A stretch of 64,000 nucleotides of DNA from Planctomycetota bacterium (lineage in GTDB: Bacteria; Planctomycetota; Phycisphaerae; Phycisphaerales; UBA1924), in assembly GCA_013285505.1 (NCBI GenBank), contig CP053450.1, positions 1,534,796-1,598,795 on the forward strand, in the 5' to 3' direction. Position 1 is the first letter of the stretch; the number at the start of each line of letters is the position of its first letter. Shown here one piece after another: positions 46,505 through 55,809 of the stretch. The notes under the pieces are model-generated. The model searched no databases, was not told the DNA's origin, and saw nothing but the letters and a program-made list of their open reading frames with translations. A program made the position numbers and the translations under genes.

Positions 46505-46657
46505 GCCGCCAGTCTACATCCGCACCCGCCCGCCCCCGCGCCGCGACGGGCACAATCTCCGCCCGACATCCACGGATGCGCGCAACCTTGTGGACCTCGC
46601 CCCACATTCCCTTTCCGTGACCCGCCCCCGCCTTTATCCTGCGCACGGAGGGACACC

Positions 46658-47493
46658 ATGCACAACCGAATCACCCACCTGACCGACCCCGAAGCCGCCA
46701 GCAACGAAGCCCCCCGCGCGAGCGACGGCACTCCCCCCAACACCCCCGACCCCGGCCCTCTCCTCGCCGACTACCTCGCCGGCGATCTCTCCCTCCCCGA
46801 CCTCGCCGCCAACCACTTGCTCACCCTCACCGAGCTGCTCGACTTCCTCGACCAACCGTCCACCGTCAAACTCCTCGACCGCCTCACCCACGCCGCCGAA
46901 CTCCACGCCGCCCGCCTCCAGACCCTCGCCCGCCCCCAGGCCCTCGCCACCCTCGCGCGCCTCGCCTCCACCAACCCCGCCGAGTCCAAACTCTGCCACC
47001 CCGCCATCGAGGCCCGCCACCGCGAAACCACCCGCCGCGCCGCCGCCAAACTCACCACCCAGACAAACCAACGCCATAGAGCCCCTCGCGCAAGCGAGGG
47101 GACCCCTTCCGCACATAGAGCCCCTCGCGCAAGCGAGGGGACCCCCTCTCCCGCTCCCGCCTCTCCCACCAACGACACAACCGGAGCCCCTTCGCCCCGC
47201 CCGTCTCACGCATCCGACAAACATTTCTTTCAGACCCTTCCGAATCACCCAACCCAACTCTTGCCGCGGCCCCGCCTTCCCGGTACGCTCCGGGCTGATG
47301 GCAACCACTCCCTCTGTCCTCTGATCGCCAGCTCGAGCACCCCCCGCGGTACCGGTGCGCGCACGCCGCCCACCCGCCGCCCCGCCGGACCAGTCTCGGA
47401 CCCGGCCCCCGCTCAGCACCCACGCGATCCCCCAAGACCCCTACCCCGAGCACTACACACGCCCGCGGCCCCCGCGCCGCCACGGATCATCCA
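46658..47493 (+). CDS. Hypothetical protein whose frame runs into REP elements; 3' end undefined
   Basis: ATG 46658 follows CGGAGGG. Residues 30-125 (LLADYLAGDLSLPDLAANHL, LTLTELLDFLDQPSTVKLLD, long Ala-rich helix) look like a small helical, perhaps DNA-binding, protein. From residue 140 the frame passes through two REP palindromes (47077 and 47116), read as RAPRASEGTP twice, and a weaker REP-like stretch encodes EAPRASDGTP near residue 18. No stop occurs before 48091, inside the next gene, so the real end was probably lost to the repeats or to an indel. Confidence 0.45.
47077..47102 (+). repeat. REP-like palindrome, family A
   Basis: TAGAG plus perfect stem CCCCTCGC / GCGAGGGG, loop GCAA. 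First of a direct doublet. Confidence 0.75.
47116..47141 (+). repeat. REP-like palindrome, family A
   Basis: Same sequence as 47077, 39 bases further, same orientation. Confidence 0.75.
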
Positions 47494-47910
47494 ATGCCCG
47501 CACGAGACTCCCGAGGCCGCCCCGGCCTCAACCCCGGCCGCCGCAACGAGAACGCCGACTTCACCTGCATCCGCTGCAAGCGCAGCATCACCGCCAACGC
47601 CTTCGGCACCCGCCACCGAAACCACTGTCCCTACTGCCTCTGGTCCCGCCACCTCGACGACGAGCCCGGCGACCGCCAGTCCCTCTGCCGCAACCCGATG
47701 GAGCCGATCGCCATCGAGGTCCGCGACGGCGGAGAGTGGGCCATCATCCACCGGTGCACCGGGTGCGACAAGATCGGTGTCAACCGGCTGGCCGGCGACG
47801 ACCACGAGCTGGCGCTGCTGGCCATCGCGCTGCGGCCTCTGGCCCGGCCCGCATTCCCGCTGGACATCCTCGACGGGGCCCGCGGCGGTGGATGGGGGGC
47901 CGTGCCGTGA
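47494..47910 (+). CDS. RNHCP-domain zinc-ribbon protein
   Basis: 138 residues from ATG 47494. Conserved RNHCP layout: NADFTCIRCKRSITANAFG, then RHRNHCPYCLWSRHLDDEPG, PMEPIAIEVRDGGEW and HRCTGCDKIGVNRLAGDD. The four CxxC-type pairs would bind zinc. Members are widespread, cytoplasmic, and of unknown function, with an RNA or DNA role suspected from the ribbon. The top-strand base bias changes from C-rich to G-rich inside this gene. Confidence 0.85.
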   Translation: MPARDSRGRPGLNPGRRNENADFTCIRCKRSITANAFGTRHRNHCPYCLWSRHLDDEPGDRQSLCRNPMEPIAIEVRDGGEWAIIHRCTGCDKIGVNRLAGDDHELALLAIALRPLARPAFPLDILDGARGGGWGAVP

Positions 47911-47950
47911 GCGTGTATGCTCGGCCCATGCGCATACCAACACTCATCGC
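47700..47950. other. GC-skew polarity switch: candidate replication origin or rearrangement join
   Basis: To the left, genes on both strands show a C-rich top strand; to the right, genes on both strands show a G-rich top strand. The change happens within a few hundred bases. A C-rich to G-rich change in this direction is what a bidirectional origin gives. I saw no exact DnaA box or dnaA/dnaN gene here, so an inversion end or a chimeric assembly join remains possible. Confidence 0.45.
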
Positions 47951-49016
47951 TCTGACACTGTCCGCCCTCGCCCCCTTCGCAGTCGCCCAGCCCGACGCGT
48001 CGTCGATCGGTTCTACCGACGGCTCGAAGGTGGCCTATCCGATCGCGGCGGGGGAGTCGCCAAAGCTGGTGTTTCTGACGATCCTCGGTGAGGGTGAGGG
48101 GCTGGACCAGCTCCGCGAGGCGTCGCCGAATCTTGAGATCATCTCGGTGCGGTCGCGGGCGGAGGCGATGGAGCTTGCGCGCGCGCACGGGGTGGATGGG
48201 CGGCTTGCCTCGGCGGAGTTCATCGAGGCGGCGCCGAATCTGGTCTGGGTGCAGTCCACTTCGGCCGGGGTGGATCGGTACATCACGATCGAGCCGCTGA
48301 TGGAGACCGACCGGATCGTGCTGACCAACATGCGGGCGGTGCACGGGCCGACGATCGCGGACCACTCGTTTGCGATGCTGCTGACGCTGACGCGGAACAT
48401 GCGGGTGCACGAGCGGAACCGGGCGGAAGGCACGTGGGGGAGTCCCGACGCACGCCGGGGGATCGCGCTCGAGGGGCGGACGATGTTCGTCGTGGGGCTC
48501 GGGGGGATCGGGTCGGAGATTGCCCAGCGGGCGGCGGGCTTTGGCATGAACGTGATCGCCTCGCGGCGTTCGGAGCGGCCGACGCCGGAGTACATCGACT
48601 ATGTGGGCAAGCCGGATGAGTTGCTGGAGATGCTGGGGCGGGCCGACGTGGTGGCGATCGCGCTGCCGCTGACCGACGAGACGCGCGGGCAGTTCGGAGC
48701 CGAGGCGTTCGCGGCGATGAAGGACGGGGCGTACCTGATCAACATCGCCCGCGGGCCGATCGTGGATACCGACGCGATGATGGCGGCGTTGGATTCGGGG
48801 AAGCTGGCGGGGGCGTGTCTGGATGTGACCGACCCGGAGCCGCTACCCGAGGGGCACGCGCTGTGGGGGTATGAGAACGTGGTGATCACGCCGCACACGG
48901 CCGGGTCTGCGGAGCTGACGAGCGAGCGGTGGTGGGCGTTGTACCGGGAGAACGTGCGGCGGTTTGGCGCGGGCGAGCCGCTGCTGAACACGGTGGACAA
49001 GGCGGCGGGGTACTGA
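47928..49016 (+). CDS. D-2-hydroxyacid dehydrogenase with signal peptide
   Basis: 362 residues from ATG 47928. The start MRIPTLIALTLSALAPFAVAQ is a good signal peptide, odd for an NAD-dependent enzyme. The rest is a full D-isomer dehydrogenase: Rossmann loop VVGLGGIGSEIAQRA, catalytic Arg in INIARGPIVDT, Glu in DVTDPEPLPEG, His in ITPHTAGSAE. It would reduce a 2-keto acid or oxidise a D-2-hydroxyacid. Either it works outside the cytoplasm with bound cofactor, or the signal is not cleaved. Confidence 0.8.
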   Translation: MRIPTLIALTLSALAPFAVAQPDASSIGSTDGSKVAYPIAAGESPKLVFLTILGEGEGLDQLREASPNLEIISVRSRAEAMELARAHGVDGRLASAEFIEAAPNLVWVQSTSAGVDRYITIEPLMETDRIVLTNMRAVHGPTIADHSFAMLLTLTRNMRVHERNRAEGTWGSPDARRGIALEGRTMFVVGLGGIGSEIAQRAAGFGMNVIASRRSERPTPEYIDYVGKPDELLEMLGRADVVAIALPLTDETRGQFGAEAFAAMKDGAYLINIARGPIVDTDAMMAALDSGKLAGACLDVTDPEPLPEGHALWGYENVVITPHTAGSAELTSERWWALYRENVRRFGAGEPLLNTVDKAAGY

Positions 49017-49053
49017 CCGCGATTGAGGCTCGCAGAGTCGGTAGGCTCGCGGC

Positions 49054-49818
49054 ATGAACTCTCTGCGAATCGTGTTGTTGTGTGTGGTGGCTGCGGTCGG
49101 TGCGGGGTGTGCGTGCGGCGTGGGGCGGGAGCCGGAGGTACCGCCTGGGGCGGTGCCGGGGTCCGTGCCGGCGCCGGTGCCTGCGCCCGCGGCTCCGGAG
49201 GCGTGGTATGAGCGGGAGATCCGGGCGTTTGAGGCGTCGGACCGGGCGGATCCGCCGGAACCGGGGCGGGTGCTGTTTGTCGGGAGTTCGAGCTTCCGGC
49301 TGTGGGAGACGCTGGCGGCGGACATGGCGCCGGTGCCGGTGTTGAATCGGGGGTTTGGCGGTTCGAACACGGGTGAGGTGCTGGCGGTGTTCGACCGGGT
49401 GGTGGTGCCGTATGCGCCGAGTGTGATCGTGTACTACTGCGGCGACAACGATCTGGGGGAGCACAACACGGACTGGGAGGCGGCTGCGAACGGGTTCATC
49501 GCGTTTGACCGGCTGGCGCGGGCGGTGTGGCCGGATGTGCGTGTGGTGAATGTGCCGATCAAAGCGAGCCTGGCGCGGTGGGGCAACTGGGACGCGATGT
49601 CGCGGGCCAACGCGGTGGTGCGGGAGTATTGCGAGCGGACTGCGGGCGCCGAGTATGTGGACACGGTGACGCCGACGCTGGGTGCGGACGGGACGCCGGA
49701 CCCGACGCTCTTTGAGCCGGACGGGCTGCACCTGAACGCGGCGGGGTATGCGCGGTGGACGCCGGTGGTGCGCGCGGCGGTGGTGCGGGCGTGGGAGGAG
49801 CGCACGGCACAGCCGTGA
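49054..49818 (+). CDS. SGNH/GDSL-type hydrolase lipoprotein
   Basis: 254 residues. Signal peptide with lipobox VGAGC, then a proline-rich linker (about 27-50). SGNH blocks: Ser in FVGSSSFRLW, Gly in LNRGFGGSNT, Asn in YYCGDNDLGE, and the Asp-His pair in PDGLHLNAAGY. Members hydrolyse acetyl or acyl esters, often of polysaccharides. Being lipid-anchored it would act in the periplasm or on the surface. Follows the dehydrogenase by 37 bases on the same strand. Confidence 0.82.
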   Translation: MNSLRIVLLCVVAAVGAGCACGVGREPEVPPGAVPGSVPAPVPAPAAPEAWYEREIRAFEASDRADPPEPGRVLFVGSSSFRLWETLAADMAPVPVLNRGFGGSNTGEVLAVFDRVVVPYAPSVIVYYCGDNDLGEHNTDWEAAANGFIAFDRLARAVWPDVRVVNVPIKASLARWGNWDAMSRANAVVREYCERTAGAEYVDTVTPTLGADGTPDPTLFEPDGLHLNAAGYARWTPVVRAAVVRAWEERTAQP

Positions 49819-49852
49819 CCGCGGGTCTGGTGTGGAGCGGCTGGTGACGGCG

Positions 49853-50392
49853 CTACTTGCGGGTCATCACGAAGGTGGTGGGCTCGGTGAGTGAGCCGTC
49901 GCGCTGGTAGGAGCGCCACTCTTCGCGGAGGGAGCCGTCGCTGAGGATGATGAGCGTCATGTTGCCCATGTAGTGGTCGTGCTCGGGGCGGAGGTTGGAG
50001 ACGCTCTCGAGGTCGAAGTGGTAGACGGTGCCCTCGGCGGTTTGCTTGGCCTTGCTGGTGACCATGCGGGGCTGGTTGCCGGCGGCGCAGTAGTGGGTGA
50101 TGACGAGGTCGTCGCCGTCCATGTGGTAGAGGTTGGTCATCTCCCACGGGCTGCCGGGGAACATGATCTCGCGGACGGCGGAGTTGTTGGCCGTGGGGCT
50201 GAACTCGATGGTGTAGTCCTCGCCGCTGGCGGGGTCGGTGCCGGTCCACTCGCCGGCGAGGGCGGCGACGGGGCCGAACATGGCGGCCTGGTGGTCGGCG
50301 GCGACGGCGGTGCGGGTGGGTGTCGATTCGCAGCCGGTGATGAGGGCGGCGGTGAGACAGGCGGTCAGTGTGAGGGTGGTGAGGTTGCGCAT
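49853..50392 (-). CDS. Lipoprotein, DUF1579-like
   Basis: 179 residues with lipobox LITGC. The body (FGPVAALAGEWTGTDPASGE, VREIMFPGSPWEMTNLYHMD, LREEWRSYQRDGSLTEPTTF) is an all-beta barrel type seen in proteins that open with LxGEWxG, close to DUF1579 or lipocalin-like folds. Probably binds a small ligand outside the cytoplasm. Function unknown. Convergent with the SGNH hydrolase gene; the gpmI gene lies upstream on the same strand. Confidence 0.68.
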   Translation of the reverse strand: MRNLTTLTLTACLTAALITGCESTPTRTAVAADHQAAMFGPVAALAGEWTGTDPASGEDYTIEFSPTANNSAVREIMFPGSPWEMTNLYHMDGDDLVITHYCAAGNQPRMVTSKAKQTAEGTVYHFDLESVSNLRPEHDHYMGNMTLIILSDGSLREEWRSYQRDGSLTEPTTFVMTRK

Positions 50393-50469
50393 GAGGGGCT
50401 CCTTGGCTGGGGGAAGCCGCAGTGTACAGGATCGCTGGGGGGTGTTGAAGCCCGTGCTGCGGGAGCGGC

Positions 50470-52119
<1,650 letters not shown>

Positions 52120-52163
52120 GGGGGGAGGGTAGGGGAGCGAGATCTCGTGTTCGAGTGGTGGAA

Positions 52164-52670
52164 GGCACGACGCACTTTGTGCAACGTGGCACCGGGTACA
52201 GGTGTCAGCTGCGAGGGAAGACGGCACGACGCACTTTGTGCATCGTGGCACCGGGCACAGGTGTCAGCCGCGAGGGAAGACGGCACGACGCACTTTGTGC
52301 ATCGTGGCACCGGGCACAGGTGTCAGCCGCGAGGGAAGACGGCACGACGCACTTTGTGCATCGTGGCACCGGGTACAGGTGTCAGCCGCGAGGGAAGACG
52401 GCACGACGCACTTTGTGCATCGTGGCACCGGGCACAGGTGTCAGCCGCGAGGGAAGACGGCACGACGCACTTTGTGCATCGTGGCACCGGGTACATGCGT
52501 CAGCTGCGAGGGAAGACGGCACGACGCACTTTGTGCATCGTGGCACCGGGCACAGGTGTCAGCCGCGAGGGAAGACGGCACGACGCACTTTGTGCATCGT
52601 GGCACCAGGTACATGCGTCAGCTGCGAGGGAAGACGGCACGACGCACTTTGTGCATCGTGGCACCGGGCT
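52164..52670. repeat. Nine-unit 59-bp tandem repeat with internal palindrome
   Basis: GGCACGACGCAC recurs at 52164, 52223, 52282, 52341, 52400, 52459, 52518, 52577 and 52636, a period of exactly 59. Each unit has a near-perfect hairpin, CACGACGCAC / GTGCATCGTG around TTT, followed by GGCACCGGG and a 26-base spacer. Spacers fall in two types, CACAGGTGTCAGCCGC and TACATGCGTCAGCTGC. A single palindrome without the spacer is at 55138. Units are near-identical, so this is not a CRISPR. 59 is not a multiple of 3, yet no stop arises in three frames. Confidence 0.85.
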
Positions 52671-52682
52671 GAGGTAGGGGAT

Positions 52683-54657
52683 TCAGCATCCGGTGTTCCA
52701 GAGGTTGAGGAAGGCGAGGACGTCGCGGGTGTCGATGCTGTTGTCGCCGTTGATGTCGGCTCGGGGGTCACCGGCGTTCCACGCGTTGAGGAATGCGGTG
52801 ATGTCCCGGGTATCGACCTGGTCGTTGCCGTCGAAATCGGCGGTGCAGTCTGTGCCGCAGTCGAGGGACCAGGTCTGTGACTGGGCGTTCTCGCCCGCGT
52901 CCTCGCCGCCGAAGAGCAGGAGGGTCTGCCGGTGCGGGTCGGAGACGAGCGCGTGGTTGCGGCGATCGATGGGCAGCGGCGTGGGGTCGGCCTGCCATTG
53001 GGTGCCGTCCCAGCGCCAGACGATGCTCGGATCGACACCGGTGCCGCGGCCGCCGACGAGGACGACGGTCTGTGTTGTGGGGTCGAAGGTCATGCGGTGG
53101 TTGGTGCGTGGCGCGGGGCCCTGGTTGGAACGGAGCGTCCAGGCGTTGCCGTCCCACGCCCAGGTTTCGTTGGTGGATGAGAAGCCTTTGAGTCCTCCGA
53201 AGAGGATGACTTCCTGCCGGGCGGGGTCGTAGGCCATGGCGTGATTGGCGATTGCGCCGGGGCCGGCGACATCGCGGCGGGTCCAGGTTCCGTCGTGGAA
53301 GGTCCACGTCTCGTTGTTGAGGAAGACCTCGTCGATGCCGCCGAAGAGGACGAACTCGTCGCGGGCCGGGTCGTAGGCCATGGCGTGGGCGGCGCGGGGC
53401 GAGGGGCCGGCGCCGTTGACGAGGCTCCAGGCGTTGCCGTCCCAGGTCCAGGTGTCGCCTGCCGGGGCGCTGGCGAACTGACCGCCGCCGTGCAGCAGAA
53501 CGATGTCGTCTGAGGTGGCCATCGCGTAGTCGGTGCGGGGGGAGGGGCCGCCCTGGGCGACCAGGTCCCACGCCGAGCCGTTCCAGAGCCAGGTCTCGTT
53601 GGAGTAGCCGGAGGCGTTGCCGACGTCGGAGCGGCCGCCGAAGAACATGGAGCGGCTGGTGGCGGGGTCGACCGCGCCCGACGATGCCCTTGCGGGCGGG
53701 GTTGGTCGACCAGGTCTGGCCGTCGAAGAGCCACGCCTGTCCGTCCTGCGCGCTGTTGTTCTTGACGCCGCCGGTCACGACGAGGGTCTCGTTCGCGGCG
53801 TCGTAGGTCATGGCGTGCTGCCAGCGCGGCCCGGGGGTGAGGGTCGCGAGTTCGGTCCAGGTCTGGCCGTTCCACGCCCAGACGTCGTCGTAGCTCACGC
53901 CGTCGCCGCTGCCGGCGTAGAGGACGACCGCGTCGAGAGCGGCGTCGTAGTCCATCGCGGCGTTCCCGCGCGCGGGCGGGCCGGACTGGGCGCGGAGTGT
54001 CCACTGGCCGTTGGCCCACGCCCAGGTGTCGCCGAGGGGCTGGCCGTTGAACACGCCGCCGAAGAGGAGGATCTCGCCGCGTCCGGCGTCGTAGGCCATG
54101 GCGTGGCGGGTGCGGGCGGAGGGGCCGGTGGTGGCGAGTTGGGTCCAGGCGGTGCCGTTCCAACCCCAGGTGTCGGTCGGATTGAAGAACGAGTCTCCGC
54201 CGCCGAAGAGGATGGTCTGCCCGGCGACGGGATCGAAGGCGGCGTTGGGGAAGAGCCGCGCGCCGGGGCCGGGGAGGGTGCCGAGGTTGGTCCATGTGCC
54301 GTCGAAGATCCACGTCTCGTCGGAGGCGTCGTTAAAGTCGGTGTCGCCGCCGAAGAGGACGGCGGAGTCGCGGGCGGCGTCCCACGCCATCGCGGCACCG
54401 GCGACGTCGGGGCCCTGGTCGGTGAGGAAAGACCACTCGGAGCCGTTCCAGAGCCATGTCTCGGCGGCTTCTTCGCTGAAGAGGCGGCCGTAGAGGAGGA
54501 CGCCCTGGCCGGGTGCGTAGACGGTGCGGTGGTATTCGCCTTGGGGTCCGGGAACCTCGCCGAGGCCGGCGAGGGGTGTCCAGTTGCAGTCCTGGGCGGA
54601 GGCGCCGGTGGTGAAGAGGAGGGCGAGGCCCGCCATGGATCGGATGGTGGTGTTCAT
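52683..54657 (-). CDS. Exported Kelch-type beta-propeller with GC-type dockerin tail (frameshifted)
   Basis: About 657 residues after correction, from ATG 54657 with AGGGA before it. Signal peptide (SMAGLALLFTTGASA), then about ten Kelch-like repeats of the form RHAMAYDAGRGEILLFGG followed by DTWAW or ETWLWNG. The end has two dockerin-like loops (DFDGNDQVDTRDITAFL, DINGDNSIDTRDVLAFL) and finishes NTGC. The frame breaks near 53680, between STNPARKGIVG and SRSMFFGGRSDVGN. Surface protein, probably for binding or attachment; ligand unknown. Confidence 0.78.
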
Positions 54658-54864
54658 GCTGGTTGTTCCCTTTGTCCCTGCGTGCCGCGGACGTTCCGGT
54701 GGGTGCGGGCGGCTGGAGGGTCGTACCGGTTGGATCGCGGCGGGGTTGCGTGGTGTGGTGGAATGTGGTGTTAGTCCGCGGTGGCTGGGTTGCGGATTGC
54801 CTTGGTTCATTGCGTCGAAGGCGGGCATCGGCGTCTTGGTTGCGGGCGGTGCGTGTCGATGGGG

Positions 54865-54892
54865 CGCACGGGTGCAGAGCCACCCGTGGCAC
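54865..54892 (-). repeat. GTGCCAC-flanked palindrome, CACGGGTG type
   Basis: Perfect 8-bp stem CACGGGTG / CACCCGTG, loop CAGAGC, then GCAC. The loop is the reverse complement of GCTCTG seen in the copies left of 47.8 kb. Confidence 0.7.
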
Positions 54893-55034
54893 AGGGGGGG
54901 TGCGTTCGGTGCTGTGCTGCGGCCCGGGAGGGCGTGGCGCGATTTGCGAGGGCTTGGTTGCGGGCCGCGTTTGCTCTTGGAGTCGGAGGCCGGCATCGGC
55001 GTCTTTGAATCCGGGCGGCTGTGCGTTGACTGGG

Positions 55035-55062
55035 AGCACGGGTGCAGAGCCACCCGTGGCAC
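55035..55062 (-). repeat. GTGCCAC-flanked palindrome, CACGGGTG type
   Basis: Same stem and loop CAGAGC as at 54865, same orientation. Confidence 0.7.
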
Positions 55063-55137
55063 AGGGGGGTGGTCGGGGTTGGCGTGCGGGAGGGTAGGGG
55101 AGAGGAGGGGGGCTCTGTGGTGTCTATGAGAGGAGGC

Positions 55138-55167
55138 GGCACGACGCACTTTGTGCATCGTGGCACC
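55138..55167. repeat. Single copy of the 59-bp array's palindrome
   Basis: GGCACGACGCAC, TTT, GTGCATCGTGGCACC, without the 26-base spacer of the array at 52164. Directly upstream of the zinc-ribbon gene. Confidence 0.75.
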
Positions 55168-55172
55168 GGGCC

Positions 55173-55604
55173 GTGGTAGTCTTGGGTGTGCGGTGTATGG
55201 CGTGTCAATACGACCTGCGGGGGCTGACGACGGGTGTGTGCCCGGAGTGTGGGCGGGGGTTTGATCCGGACGATGCGCGGACGTTTGACCATGCGCTGGC
55301 CCGGCCGCGGATGTTCAGGATGAACGTGCGCTGGGCGATCCTCGGGTCGTCGATGCCGTTGTGCCTCGGGGTCGTGCTGGCCGTCTCGCGCGGTATCGAA
55401 TCGGCGGGATATGACGCAGCGTTCGTGGCGGTGCCCCTGCGTGTGTTGGTGCTGCTCTTTGGTGCGGGGATCCCCGTGGGGGCGACGCTTGCGTTTGGGT
55501 GTGTGATTCACGCGCTCGCGTTGGTGGATTTGCGGGGAGTCCCTCTCGCGGTGGGGTGTGCGCTGCTCTGGCTGGCGGGGATGTGGTTGGTCATGCAGCA
55601 CTGA
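55173..55604 (+). CDS. Zinc-ribbon membrane protein
   Basis: 143 residues. The ribbon is at the N terminus (CMACQYDLRGL then VCPECGRGFD), so the start must be GTG 55173 or GTG 55188, since the ATG at 55197 would lose the first cysteine. Three or four membrane helices follow (RWAILGSSMPLCLGVVLAV, VLVLLFGAGIPVGATLAFG, VGCALLWLAGMWLVM). Same ribbon type as the gene at 17551. Function unknown. Confidence 0.6.
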   Translation: MVVLGVRCMACQYDLRGLTTGVCPECGRGFDPDDARTFDHALARPRMFRMNVRWAILGSSMPLCLGVVLAVSRGIESAGYDAAFVAVPLRVLVLLFGAGIPVGATLAFGCVIHALALVDLRGVPLAVGCALLWLAGMWLVMQH

Positions 55605-55655
55605 CCCATCCGCCGAGAGCTTGTCACGGCCCGTCTCTCGGGAACTGTTTGTGCG

Positions 55656-55726
55656 CCATGCCCAGGCTTCGTGGGCATGGCCTGGTGCAACATGGTCAAA
55701 GCACATGCCCACGAAGCGTGGGCATG
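55656..55726. repeat. Inverted palindrome doublet (REPIN-like)
   Basis: Left hairpin CCATGCCCA / TGGGCATGG (55656-55680), right hairpin CATGCCCACG / CGTGGGCATG (55704-55726). The right one, reverse-complemented, matches the left including the GCTTCG loop, so they are inverted copies 23 bases apart. Confidence 0.7.
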
Positions 55727-55754
55727 CCACACGGGTTCGGTGGTTTGGTGCAGG

Positions 55755-55782
55755 AAAAACGCCTCCCCGTGATGGGGAGGCG
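55755..55782 (-). terminator. Rho-independent terminator of the mscS gene
   Basis: On the minus strand: 9-bp stem CGCCTCCCC / GGGGAGGCG with a five-base loop, then five T, 28 bases after the stop. Confidence 0.85.
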
Positions 55783-55809
55783 TGGAGGGGTGGACGGTTG
55801 TTGCTCGCG

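Larger units (their letters stand above)
54658..55172. other. Intergenic region with degenerate direct repeats
   Basis: No gene. Two roughly 85-bp degenerate direct repeats (around 54825-54905 and 54985-55070), each starting GGCATCGGCGTCTT and ending in a palindrome with CACCCGTGGCACAGGGGGG, followed by a single E-type palindrome at 55138. The first 50 bases hold the leader of the Kelch gene on the minus strand. Confidence 0.55.

Noticed and set aside
52164..52670. CRISPR-like array
   Set aside because: The whole 59-bp unit repeats; there are no unique spacers and no cas genes. It is a tandem repeat.
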